Shown here piece after piece: positions 6,212 to 13,500 of a DNA stretch of 19,181 nucleotides. This DNA is from Chloroflexota bacterium (GTDB lineage: Bacteria > Chloroflexota > Limnocylindria > Limnocylindrales > CSP1-4). The position numbers and the translations under genes are program-made. The notes below the pieces were generated by a model that saw only the letters and a list, made by a program, of their open reading frames with translations, was not told the origin of the DNA and did no database searches. The number at the start of each line of letters is the position of its first letter. Position 1 is the stretch's first letter. The stretch lies in contig JAJYGO010000227.1 in the NCBI GenBank assembly GCA_021785115.1, forward strand, positions 1 to 19,181, read 5' to 3'.

Positions 6212-7031
6212 CCTGACGCTCGCCGCGGCGCTGCTCGCCGGGCTTCTCAGCTTCCTGTCACCCTGCGTCCTGCCGGTGGTGCCCGCCTACCTGGGACAGC
6301 TCGGCGCGATCGCCGCCGGGACCGGGCCGGCGGCCGCACCCGGACTCATCGGCACGCCGGCGCTCGCGGGCATCCCGCTGCGCGCGTCGGGCGCCGGATC
6401 CGCCGTCGGCGTCGGCCCCGCACGACAGGCCATCGCCACGCGCTGGGCCGTCATGGCCCACGCCGTGGCCTTCGTCGCCGGGTTCGGCGGCGTCTTCACC
6501 GTCCTCGGGGTCACCGCGACGTACGCCGGCGGCGTGCTTGCCCCGAACCTGCCCGTGCTCCGCCAGGCCGGCGGGATCGTGCTGATCGTCCTGGGGCTGA
6601 ACCTTGCCGGCGCGCTGCCGATCGGAGCGCTGGCCCGGACCTGGCGCCCGCTCGAACCGGCCGGACCGGTGCCCCTGGACGGGGCGCGGCGTTCGCCGCT
6701 GGGTGCCTTCGGGCTGGGTGCCATCTTCGCGCTCGGCTGGACGCCGTGCATCGGCCCCACCCTGGGCGCGATCCTGGGTCTCGCGGCCCTGGGCCCCAGC
6801 GTGCAGGCGGGGCTGCTGTTCGCCGCGTACTCCCTCGGCCTCGGGCTGCCCTTCATCGCGCTCGCGCTCGCGATCGACCGCGCACCCGGGCTGGTGGGCG
6901 CGCTCCGACGACACGCGCGGGCGATGGAGCTCGCCGGCGGCGGGCTCGTGATGCTGGTCGGCCTCAGCCTGCTATTCGACTGGCTGGGCTGGTTCTCCGC
7001 CAGCTTCAGCTACCTGACGCCGCGTGTCTGA
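6204..7031 (+). CDS. ccdA: Cytochrome c biogenesis protein CcdA (DsbD transmembrane-type thiol transporter)
   Basis: The protein has 275 residues with about six hydrophobic segments. It carries the two hallmark Cys motifs of the CcdA family: FLSPCVLPVVPAYLGQL in the first membrane segment (Cys21) and GWTPCIGPTLGAIL (Cys182). CcdA carries electrons from cytoplasmic thioredoxin across the membrane to extracytoplasmic thiol proteins such as ResA/TlpA. The linker of ~45 residues after the first segment (Gly/Ala/Pro-rich, residues 38-78) is longer than I would expect. The start is GTG 6204: it overlaps the glutaredoxin stop by 8 bases and begins the family N-terminus directly (VPDLTLAAALLAGLLSFLSPC). 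The longer frame to 6018 is only an overlap with the previous gene. The TlpA-like gene downstream is its likely partner. Confidence 0.92.
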   Translation: MPDLTLAAALLAGLLSFLSPCVLPVVPAYLGQLGAIAAGTGPAAAPGLIGTPALAGIPLRASGAGSAVGVGPARQAIATRWAVMAHAVAFVAGFGGVFTVLGVTATYAGGVLAPNLPVLRQAGGIVLIVLGLNLAGALPIGALARTWRPLEPAGPVPLDGARRSPLGAFGLGAIFALGWTPCIGPTLGAILGLAALGPSVQAGLLFAAYSLGLGLPFIALALAIDRAPGLVGALRRHARAMELAGGGLVMLVGLSLLFDWLGWFSASFSYLTPRV

Positions 7032-7800
7032 CGAGGGGGGCGGGAACGTGCCCGGGTCCCCGGGCTGGCCCGAGCCCGCCTATCCCCGGGAGGGTGGCGA
7101 GCGGCAGGCCCCGACGGCACCCCCGGGCCCGGCACCGGCGGGTCCCCGGCGCGGGCTGGTGGGTCCCTTCACGGGCCGGCAGCTGCTCGTGGTGGTGCTG
7201 TCGGTGGTCCTGGTGGCGGCGGCGTTGAAGCTGGTCACCACGCCCCTCGCGCCGTCCAGCCCACCGGTTCCCACCCCGGGAACCGCCTTCTACCGCTTCG
7301 CCCCGGCCCAGGTCGGGCTCCAGCCCGGCGACCGCGCCCCAGAGCTCGCCGGCACCAACGCCGGGAAGCCCGTCCAGCTGACCGACCTCAACGGCCGCCC
7401 GATCCGGCTGGCGAGCTTCCTGGGCCATCCGGTCTGGATCAACTTCTTCGCCTCGTGGTGCCCGCCGTGCCAGTCCGAGACGCCCACCATCGAGGAGGAG
7501 TACGAGGCGCACCGGGCGCAGGGCCTGGTGGTGATCGGGGTGAGCGTGCAGGAGTCGTCCGTGCCGGACGTGCAGCACTACGCCCGGACCTATGGGCTCC
7601 AGTACACGATCGGGTTCGACGGCACGTCCGCCGTCTATCGCACGTACCACGTCTACGGGCTTCCCACGCAGGTCTTCATCGACCGACAGGGACTGGTGCA
7701 CGCGGTCTGGAACGGGCCGGTGACCAGGGCCCAGGCGGAGCAGTTCCTCGCGCCGTTGCTGGGCTCGGGCGGCGCGTCGGCCCTGCCCTCCACGCCGTAG
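7024..7800 (+). CDS. Membrane-anchored TlpA/ResA-like thiol-disulfide oxidoreductase
   Basis: The protein is 258 residues. It has a Pro/Gly-rich cytoplasmic N-terminus (1-50), one membrane anchor (~53-70, LLVVVLSVVLVAAALKLV), a Pro-rich linker, then an AhpC/TSA-Redoxin-type thioredoxin domain from ~98. The active site is ASWCPPCQSE with Cys146 and Cys149. The cis-proline loop is YGLPTQVFID (Pro214). The domain should sit outside the membrane and reduce apocytochrome c or other secreted thiols, being re-reduced by CcdA encoded just before it. The start GTG 7024 overlaps the ccdA stop by 8 bases in the form GTGTCTGA, mirroring the GTGCCTGA overlap at the previous junction. It is last in its operon and converges on the MBL gene. 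Confidence 0.9.
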   Translation: MSDEGGGNVPGSPGWPEPAYPREGGERQAPTAPPGPAPAGPRRGLVGPFTGRQLLVVVLSVVLVAAALKLVTTPLAPSSPPVPTPGTAFYRFAPAQVGLQPGDRAPELAGTNAGKPVQLTDLNGRPIRLASFLGHPVWINFFASWCPPCQSETPTIEEEYEAHRAQGLVVIGVSVQESSVPDVQHYARTYGLQYTIGFDGTSAVYRTYHVYGLPTQVFIDRQGLVHAVWNGPVTRAQAEQFLAPLLGSGGASALPSTP

Positions 7801-7802
7801 CC

Positions 7803-7824
7803 GCCCTCGGCCCGCGGCCGGGGC
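7803..7824. terminator. Candidate bidirectional hairpin terminator between convergent genes
   Basis: In the 28 bases between two convergent stops, GCCC plus CGGCC (7803-7806, 7808-7812) pair with GGCCG plus GGGC (7816-7824). This gives a 9-bp stem with a one-base bulge and a CGC loop. The structure works on both strands and fits a shared terminator. There is no U-tract, so termination efficiency cannot be inferred. Confidence 0.45.
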
Positions 7825-7828
7825 TGGG

Positions 7829-8686
7829 CTACAGCGGCTCGAACCGGTAGCGGTCGCGGTCCGCCCGGAGCCGACCCACGGGCGTGTCCGCCTCATGGGA
7901 GAGGACCACCGTCCAGCCCTCCTCCACCGCCCGCCGGAAGAGGCCCACCTTCACCTCGACACTGGTGAGCGGGAAGTCGTCGAACGAGGTCACCCAGCGC
8001 GGGTTGGCACTCCAGGGCCGCATGAAGAGGTCGCCGAAAAACCCCACTGTGCGGTCGCGGCCGCGGATCACCACGGCCTGGTGTCCGCCCGAGTGTCCTC
8101 CCGTCCGGATCGCGGTCACGCCGGGCACGAGCTCCGCCTCGCCGTCCACGGCGCCGGCCCAGCCGGCCTGCTCGATCAGTCGGAGCTCACCCTGGTCGTA
8201 GCTCGCCTGGAGCCGCGGGTTGTCGCCGAGCGCGAACTCCCACTCCATCCGCTGCGCCGCCACACGGGCGCGCGGGAACGCCGCGGAACCGTCCTGCGCG
8301 AGCAGCCCGCCCGCGTGGTCGAAGTGCAGATGGCTCAGCGCCACCACGTCCACGGTGCCCGGATCGAACCCGGCGCTCCGCAGGGCCGGCAGGACGGGCG
8401 GGCCCTGGATACCCCGCCGCTCGCGCATCTTCTCGTCGGAGCGCTCGCCGATCCCGGTCTCGACCAGGACCCGGCCGCCCGGCGTCTCCACCAGCAGGCA
8501 GTTGAGGGCCTGCAGCAGCGACCCGTTGGCGTCGATCTCGTCGGTGACCAGCCCCTGCCACATGAAGCGCGGCACAGGGCCGAAGAGGGTCCCGGCGTCG
8601 GAGCGGAACGTCCCGGCCTGGACGAGCGCGATGCGCGCTCCGCCCCCCAGGTCGGCCGACCAGGCAGTGCCCTCGCGGATGGTCAT
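7829..8686 (-). CDS. MBL-fold metallo-hydrolase (lactonase-like subfamily)
   Basis: The protein is 285 residues and a complete metallo-beta-lactamase fold. The zinc motif SHLHFDHAGG gives His119, His121, Asp123 and His124. It is followed by GGHSGGHQ (His198), GDL (Asp219) and VVLSHEAD (His264). The N-terminal part, with a signature such as NCLLVETPGGRVLVETGIG (residues 62-80), resembles the family that contains AHL lactonases and related esterases. Zinc-dependent hydrolysis is secure; a lactone substrate is only inferred. The start ATG 8686 has GGGGAG 6 bases upstream. It follows dcd by 28 bases on the same strand, so it may be the last gene of the nrdR-dcd unit. It converges on the TlpA-like gene. 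Confidence 0.87.
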   Translation of the reverse strand: MTIREGTAWSADLGGGARIALVQAGTFRSDAGTLFGPVPRFMWQGLVTDEIDANGSLLQALNCLLVETPGGRVLVETGIGERSDEKMRERRGIQGPPVLPALRSAGFDPGTVDVVALSHLHFDHAGGLLAQDGSAAFPRARVAAQRMEWEFALGDNPRLQASYDQGELRLIEQAGWAGAVDGEAELVPGVTAIRTGGHSGGHQAVVIRGRDRTVGFFGDLFMRPWSANPRWVTSFDDFPLTSVEVKVGLFRRAVEEGWTVVLSHEADTPVGRLRADRDRYRFEPL

Positions 8687-8714
8687 GCGTGCTCCCCTGC
8701 TGCCAGCGGCGCCG

Positions 8715-9317
8715 TCACGGCCGTCTCGAGCGCGGCCCCAGGCGCCGGTCCTTCTCGAAATCCCGGTAGAACTCGGATGCGGTGGGGGTGTCCTGCCCCT
8801 GGTACTTCGACTTCAGCGACGGGCTGCCGTACGGCCGCTCGACGGGGCTGGTCATGCGGAAGAAGCTGATCTGTCCGATCTTCATGCCGCAGTACAGCGT
8901 GATGGGCAGGTTGGCGACGTTCGACAGCTCGAGGGTGAGCGTTCCCTTCCAACCGGGGTCCACGTAGCCCGCGGTGGAGTGGATCAGCAGCCCGAGCCGG
9001 CCGAGGCTCGACTTGCCCTCCAGCCGGGCCACCAGGTCGTCCGGCAGCTCCACCCACTCGAGGGTCTGGCCCAGCACGAACTCGCCCGGGTGCAGGATGA
9101 ACGGCGCGTCGTCCTCGATGCGGATCAGCTCCGTGAGGTCCGGCTGCGGCTCACGCACGTCGATGTAGGCGTAGCGGTTGCTGCGGAAGACGCGGAACTC
9201 GCGATCCAGGTGCAGGTCCACGGACGAGGGCTGGAGGCTCTCCGGATCGTACGGGTCGATGCGGATGCGCCGGGCCTCCAGTGCCGCGCGGATGTCCCGG
9301 TCCGAGAGCACTGCCAC
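8715..9317 (-). CDS. dcd: dCTP deaminase, probably the bifunctional dUMP-forming type (Dcd-Dut)
   Basis: The protein is 200 residues. The sequence follows the mycobacterial bifunctional Dcd-Dut closely by eye: [10 protein letters not shown] (29-38), [10 protein letters not shown] (74-83), [13 protein letters not shown] (99-111), [11 protein letters not shown] (113-123), [14 protein letters not shown] (128-141) and KYQGQ (171-175). Glu130 in TLELSN is the expected catalytic acid. The enzyme turns dCTP into dUMP, the thymidylate precursor, without releasing much dUTP. The bifunctional assignment rests on the HSTAG motif and overall likeness, not on assay. The start GTG 9317 lies 2 bases after the nrdR stop, and the family N-terminus (VLSDRDIR) follows at once. 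GTG 9311 is an alternative. The tail after residue 188 is Arg-rich and poorly conserved. Confidence 0.92.
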   Translation of the reverse strand: MAVLSDRDIRAALEARRIRIDPYDPESLQPSSVDLHLDREFRVFRSNRYAYIDVREPQPDLTELIRIEDDAPFILHPGEFVLGQTLEWVELPDDLVARLEGKSSLGRLGLLIHSTAGYVDPGWKGTLTLELSNVANLPITLYCGMKIGQISFFRMTSPVERPYGSPSLKSKYQGQDTPTASEFYRDFEKDRRLGPRSRRP

Positions 9318-9319
9318 CG

Positions 9320-9805
9320 TCAGCCGCCCTTCCCGCCGGGGCCCGAGGCGGCCCGTGCCGAGAGCAGCCCGTCCACCTCGCGCTTGAGCTGCTCGATGTC
9401 CTCGAACGACTGGTACACGCTGGCGAAGCGGATGTACGCGATCTGGTCCAGTGCCCGCAGGCGATCCATGGCCATCGTCCCGATCCGCTGGGAGGAGACT
9501 TCGGCGATCCCCCCGGCGCGCAGCTCCGCCTCGATCGACTCCGCGGCCATCCCGGCCGCGCGTTCCGGCACGGGGCGCCTGGTGAGCGCCTTCTGGAGCC
9601 CCGCGGCGAGCTTCTCCCGGTCGAACTCCTCGCGGCGCCCGTCGCGCTTGACCACCACCAGGCGTGCCGCCTCGACCCGCTCGTGGGTGGTGAACCGCAT
9701 GCCGCATCGCGTGCACTCCCGGCGGCGCCGGATGGTCGCGCCGTCGTCCAGGTCGCGCGAGTCGATCACGCGCGTGTCACGTTCGCCGCAGGCGGGGCAG
9801 CGCAT
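9320..9805 (-). CDS. nrdR: Transcriptional repressor NrdR of ribonucleotide reductase genes
   Basis: The protein is 161 residues, the standard NrdR length. It starts with the zinc ribbon [17 protein letters not shown], with Cys3, Cys6, Cys31 and Cys34 as ligands (the last two in [14 protein letters not shown]). It continues with an ATP-cone domain (about 46-136) starting [18 protein letters not shown]. NrdR senses ATP/dATP and represses ribonucleotide reductase operons. In many actinobacteria it stands next to the class II reductase gene nrdJ. Here the next gene, 2 bases downstream, is dcd instead. The start ATG 9805 has GAGG 7 bases upstream. The C-terminal Gly/Lys tail is not conserved. Confidence 0.96.
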   Translation of the reverse strand: MRCPACGERDTRVIDSRDLDDGATIRRRRECTRCGMRFTTHERVEAARLVVVKRDGRREEFDREKLAAGLQKALTRRPVPERAAGMAAESIEAELRAGGIAEVSSQRIGTMAMDRLRALDQIAYIRFASVYQSFEDIEQLKREVDGLLSARAASGPGGKGG

Positions 9806-9855
9806 GCAGTGCCTCGGATTGGCCGTCCGGCCCGGCGGCCGGCGTCAGGGTGTCG

Positions 9856-9861
9856 AGGGTA
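9856..9861 (-). promoter_or_regulatory. Weak candidate -10 element before nrdR
   Basis: On the minus strand TACCCT matches the TANNNT core and lies about 50 bases before the nrdR ATG, inside the 154-base gap that separates nrdR from the etf-linked gene. No -35 or palindromic NrdR box is visible. The rest of the gap is very GC-rich with short inverted repeats around 9820-9840 (GGCCG/CGGCC). Confidence 0.22.
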
Positions 9862-9959
9862 CCACCGGTGCCCCTGCCGCGACCGGGAGGCCCACGCAGA
9901 GCCCGGTGCCGGCGCCCGGCGGCGCCCGCGGGCGGAACCGGGCCGCGGGACGGCGGCGG

Positions 9960-10520
9960 TCAGACCCGGAAGGTACGCCAGGCGGCCTGGGCCGGATCCC
10001 GGGCCTCGGCGAGGTCCGCCACGTGCTCGGACAGCGCCTCGCGGGCGTGCAGCAGGTTCAGGTAGCCGCGCTTGATGGAGATCTCCGCCTCGGTGGAGCG
10101 CGACCGGGCGCGCGGGCCGGATGCGATCTCGCAGCCGTGCTGCACCATGGCCAGCGCCCGCTGGGCATGGGCGACCTCGGCGAGGATCCCCTCGCGGCTC
10201 CGCACGAGCGGCGCGGGCGCCCGCAGGTCCATCGCGTCCGTGACCCCCTGGTCGAGGGCGGCCATCGCCGAGGCGAGGTCGTCCACGATCGTCGCACCGT
10301 CCGTCTCGTGACGCCGGACCGCGTCGACCCGCTGGATGATCACGTCGAGCACGGCGTCCAGTCGTGCCCCCAGCGACGCGGACTCCTGCTGGAACCGTTC
10401 CACCTGGCGCGTGGCACGCAGGGCTCCCGAGGCGCGCTGCAGGAAGAGCGCCAGGGCGACCCCGATGAGGGCGACGAGCAGCAGCGGGACGATCACCAGG
10501 AGATCCACGCTGACCGTCAT
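9960..10520 (-). CDS. Unrecognised protein with N-terminal membrane anchor and helical domain
   Basis: The protein is 186 residues and I do not recognise its family. One strongly hydrophobic N-terminal segment (residues ~7-27) anchors it. The rest is predicted by eye to be mostly alpha-helical: residues 30-100 and 110-180 carry heptad-like Leu/Ala/Val with many Arg, Glu and Gln. There is one Cys in [10 protein letters not shown] and no zinc or nucleotide motif. The short anchor followed by a helical bundle recalls LemA-type proteins in layout, but the LemA sequence signature is missing. It begins 7 bases after the etfA stop, with GAGG 5 bases before the ATG, so it is probably co-transcribed with etfBA. 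It is separated from nrdR by 154 bases. Confidence 0.72.
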   Translation of the reverse strand: MTVSVDLLVIVPLLLVALIGVALALFLQRASGALRATRQVERFQQESASLGARLDAVLDVIIQRVDAVRRHETDGATIVDDLASAMAALDQGVTDAMDLRAPAPLVRSREGILAEVAHAQRALAMVQHGCEIASGPRARSRSTEAEISIKRGYLNLLHAREALSEHVADLAEARDPAQAAWRTFRV

Positions 10521-10527
10521 CCGTGCC

Positions 10528-11502
10528 TCAGGCGCGGCGCGCCCGGACGGCGGCGGTCAGCCGCGGCAGGATCTCGAACAGGTCGCCGACCACCATCATG
10601 TCCGCGAACTCCGCGATGGGGGCGTCAGGGTCCTTGTTGATGGCCACGATGGTGCCGGAGGTCTGCATGCCGACCTTGTGCTGGATGGCCCCGCTGATCC
10701 CGGCCGCGACGTACAGCTGCGGCTTGACGCTCTTGCCGGTCTGGCCGATCTGGTGCGCGTAGCCGATCCACCCGGAATCGACCACCGCGCGTGTCGCGCC
10801 CACGGCGCCACCCAGCGCGTCCGCGAGGTCCCGGACGACCCCGAAGCCCTCGGGCCCGCCGACGCCGCGGCCTCCGGCCACGATGACGGTCGCTTCCTCG
10901 ATGGAGACGGCGGCCGACGCCTCGCCGACCCGGTCCACCACCCGCACGGGAGCAAGGTCCGCGCCGGGCGCGGGGTCGATCCGCTCGACACCGCCCGGCC
11001 GCTCGGCGGCTTCCGCGGCGACGGCGCTCGGACGCACGATGATCAGGCCGTGGTCCTGGGTGAGGCGGCTCTCCGTCACCAGCCGCCCGCCGAACACGCT
11101 CACCTCGGCCACCGGGCCGTCCCCGCCCCAGCGCACGGCCGACACGTTCACCAGCGCACCCCACTCGAGGAGCGCCTGCAGGATCCCGGCCGTGTCGCGC
11201 CCATCGTCGGAGGTCCCGAGCAGCACGTAGGCCGGCTGTCGCTCCCGGATCAGCGCCGCGACCCGCTCCGCCGTGACGGCGGCGATCGGTCGCTCGCCGG
11301 GATCCGCGTCCACCGCCAGCACGTCGGGGCCGTGGCTCGCGATGGCATCCGCCGCCGCCGATGCCCCGGGGCCGACCAGCACCGAGGCGGTGGGCCTCGA
11401 GGCGGCCCGGCCCAGGGCCCAGGTCAGCGTGGCAAGCTCGCGGCCGTGCCGCGTGGGGAGGCCGTCCACCATGTCGCAGACGGCCCAGATGGCGCCGGCC
11501 AT
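10528..11502 (-). CDS. etfA: Electron transfer flavoprotein alpha subunit
   Basis: The protein is 324 residues, a normal EtfA length. The C-terminal FAD domain is clear: [20 protein letters not shown] (242-261), [20 protein letters not shown] (263-282), [23 protein letters not shown] (285-307 in register) and a final helix EILPRL. The N-terminal domain contains [19 protein letters not shown] (94-112), a family hallmark. The true start is ATG 11502, one base inside the etfB stop (TGATG) and preceded by GGAGG at 8 bases. The same frame remains open upstream only because of GC bias. EtfAB accepts electrons from acyl-CoA dehydrogenases in the cytoplasm. The genes for its donor and probable membrane acceptor are upstream in this unit. 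Confidence 0.95.
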   Translation of the reverse strand: MAGAIWAVCDMVDGLPTRHGRELATLTWALGRAASRPTASVLVGPGASAAADAIASHGPDVLAVDADPGERPIAAVTAERVAALIRERQPAYVLLGTSDDGRDTAGILQALLEWGALVNVSAVRWGGDGPVAEVSVFGGRLVTESRLTQDHGLIIVRPSAVAAEAAERPGGVERIDPAPGADLAPVRVVDRVGEASAAVSIEEATVIVAGGRGVGGPEGFGVVRDLADALGGAVGATRAVVDSGWIGYAHQIGQTGKSVKPQLYVAAGISGAIQHKVGMQTSGTIVAINKDPDAPIAEFADMMVVGDLFEILPRLTAAVRARRA

Positions 11503-12281
11503 CAGATCAGCCTCCGTGCCGCGAGGAATTCCACGATGCGCTCCACGGCCGCCTCGGGTGCGTCCCGCACGATCGTGGCACCGGCCCGCTGGGCCGGGGG
11601 CGTGGCGGTGAGCACGGCACTCCACGTCGCGGGCGTCCCCACGGATGCCGGATCGATGCCAAGATCCGCCAGCGACCAGGTGGCGATCTGCTTGGACCGC
11701 GCCTGCATGATCCCGCGCAGCGAGGGGTAGCGCGGCTCGCCGAGCAGCTGGGTGCCGGCCACGAGCGCCGGCATCCGCGCCTCGAGCACGTCGTAGCCGG
11801 TCGGGCTGATGCGCCGGACGCGGACGGTTCCCGCCGCCGGGTCCGGCTCGATCGCGGCGGCGTAGGACAGGTACGGCAGGCCGAGCCGGGTCGCCACGGC
11901 GGCGCCCACCACGCCACCCTGGCCGTCGGAGGTGTCCGCCCCGGCGAGGGCCAGGTCGAACTCCATCCGCTGGAGGGCGGCCGCCAGCACGCGGCCGGTG
12001 GCGAGCGCATCGGAACCGGCGAGTGCCTCGTCCACGACCTGCACCGCTCGTGCCGCGCCCATCGCCAGCGCCTTGCGAATGGCCTCCGTGGCCGGCGAGG
12101 GCCCCATGGTCAGCGTCACGAGCTCGCCGCCGTGCGCCTCCACGAGCTTGAGCCCCGCCTCCAGGACGTACTCGTCGTTGCCGTTGGACTCCAGCCCGGC
12201 CGAGCGGTCCAGGAGCCAGCCGCCCGTCATCTTCTCGGTGCCGACCACGGGGACGGCCTTGAGGAGCACGACGATGCGCAC
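11502..12281 (-). CDS. etfB: Electron transfer flavoprotein beta subunit
   Basis: The protein is 259 residues from GTG 12281. It starts with RIVVLLKAVPVVGTEK, the usual EtfB opening, and has EYVLEAGLKLVE and LALAGADTSDGQGGVVGAAV (the AMP/FAD-binding loop region). It ends in the partner-recognition part, where EPRYPSLRGIMQARSKQI matches the family pattern around the recognition loop. I prefer GTG 12281 to GTG 12290 because GGGGGTGG is then correctly spaced and family members begin at this point. The stop shares one base with the etfA start. A 70-base gap without visible signals separates it from the acyl-CoA dehydrogenase gene before it. Confidence 0.94.
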   Translation of the reverse strand: MRIVVLLKAVPVVGTEKMTGGWLLDRSAGLESNGNDEYVLEAGLKLVEAHGGELVTLTMGPSPATEAIRKALAMGAARAVQVVDEALAGSDALATGRVLAAALQRMEFDLALAGADTSDGQGGVVGAAVATRLGLPYLSYAAAIEPDPAAGTVRVRRISPTGYDVLEARMPALVAGTQLLGEPRYPSLRGIMQARSKQIATWSLADLGIDPASVGTPATWSAVLTATPPAQRAGATIVRDAPEAAVERIVEFLAARRLI

Positions 12282-12351
12282 CGCTACCACCCCCGATCCG
12301 CGCCGAAGGGAGTGCGCCGCGACCGGATCGCAAGCGCGTCGATACCGCGGC

Positions 12352-13500
12352 TCATTGGGCCGACAGCAGCGCCCGCGCGATCACGAGGCGCTGGATCTGC
12401 TGGGTTCCCTCGTAGAGCTGGGTGATCTTGGCGTCCCGCATCATCCGCTCGACCGGGTACTCCGTGATGTATCCGTACCCCCCCAGGACCTGGACCGCGT
12501 CGGTGGTCACCGCCATGGCGGTGTCGCCGGCGAAGAGTTTACACATGGCCGCCCACCTGGCGGCGTCGGCCGCGCCGTCCTCGATGCGCTCGCACGCCTC
12601 GTAGAGGAGCTGCCGGGCGGCCTCGGTGCGGGTCGCCATGTCCGCCAGCATCGCCTGCACCATCTGCTGCTCGCCGATCGGCTTGCCGAACTGCACGCGT
12701 TCGCGCGCGTAGGCGACGGCCACATCCGTGGCGCCCTGGGCGATCCCGACCGCCTGGGCGGCGACGCCCGGCCGGCTCCGGTTGAGGGTCCGCATCGCGA
12801 TGCGGAACCCCTCCCCCACCTCGCCGACCCGGTTGGCATCGGGCACCCGGACGTCGTCGAAGACGAGCTCGGCCGTGGGGGACCCGCGGATCCCCATCTT
12901 GTGCTCCAGACGTGCGACCTCGAACCCCGGCGTCCCGCGTTCCACGTAGAAGATGCTCAGGTCCCGGTGGCGGCCTGCCTCCGGATCCGTCACGGCCACC
13001 ACCGCCACGAGGTCCGCCTCGCTCCCCTGGCTGATGAAGCGCTTGGTGCCGGTGATCCGCCAGCCATCCCCGTCGCGAACCGCCCGGGTCCGGATCCCCG
13101 CCGAGTCGGAGCCGGCGCCAGCCTCGGTCAGCGCGAACGCATTGAGCAGGGAGCCGCTGGACAGGCCGGGGAACCAGCGCTGCTTCTGCTCGTCGCTCCC
13201 TGCCAGCAGCAACGGCAGGGATCCCAGGGCCTGGACGGCCAGGATCAGGCCGCTGGTGGCGCAGACGCGGCTGACCTCCTCGATCATCAGGCAGTTGGTG
13301 AGCAGGGTGCCGCCCAGCCCGCCGTACTCGGCCGGGTAGATGAGGGCGAAGACGTCCTGCCGGGCGAAGAGCTCGACGACGTCGCGGGGGAAGACCCCGC
13401 TCTGGTCGATCTCCGCCGCGCGGGGAGCGATCTGCTCGCGGGCCAGCTGCCCGACCGCGTCCCGAAGGTCGATCTGCTCCTGGGTGAGGCGGCCGCTCAT
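12352..13500 (-). CDS. Acyl-CoA dehydrogenase
   Basis: The protein is 382 residues, the typical length of short- and medium-chain enzymes. The signatures include FALTEAGAGSDSAGIRT (FAD/substrate region), GWRITGTKRFISQGSEADL, VGEGFRIAMRTLNRSRPGVAAQAVG and the C-terminal VQVLGGYGYITEYPVERMMRD. The catalytic base is Glu364 in QLYEGTQQIQR. It oxidises an acyl-CoA to the enoyl-CoA and hands electrons to EtfAB; chain length cannot be told. The ATG 13500 overlaps the stop of the upstream oxidoreductase by ATGA. A strong GGAGGAGGAAA ribosome-binding site lies ~9 bases before it, inside the last codons of that gene. Confidence 0.95.
   Translation of the reverse strand: MSGRLTQEQIDLRDAVGQLAREQIAPRAAEIDQSGVFPRDVVELFARQDVFALIYPAEYGGLGGTLLTNCLMIEEVSRVCATSGLILAVQALGSLPLLLAGSDEQKQRWFPGLSSGSLLNAFALTEAGAGSDSAGIRTRAVRDGDGWRITGTKRFISQGSEADLVAVVAVTDPEAGRHRDLSIFYVERGTPGFEVARLEHKMGIRGSPTAELVFDDVRVPDANRVGEVGEGFRIAMRTLNRSRPGVAAQAVGIAQGATDVAVAYARERVQFGKPIGEQQMVQAMLADMATRTEAARQLLYEACERIEDGAADAARWAAMCKLFAGDTAMAVTTDAVQVLGGYGYITEYPVERMMRDAKITQLYEGTQQIQRLVIARALLSAQ

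Noticed and set aside
9806..9959. NrdR box or riboswitch in the gap before nrdR
   Set aside because: No palindrome with the AT-rich NrdR-box pattern is present and no known riboswitch layout; only GC-rich short inverted repeats.
8220..10640. Plus-strand open frame of 806 codons across MBL, dcd, nrdR and the unknown gene
   Set aside because: It is antisense to four genes, including nrdR and dcd with unmistakable motifs; no domain is seen in its product.
11503..12333. N-terminal extension of etfA over etfB (601-codon frame)
   Set aside because: The EtfA family start is at 11502, with its own ribosome-binding site and a TGATG overlap; the extension is just etfB in another frame.
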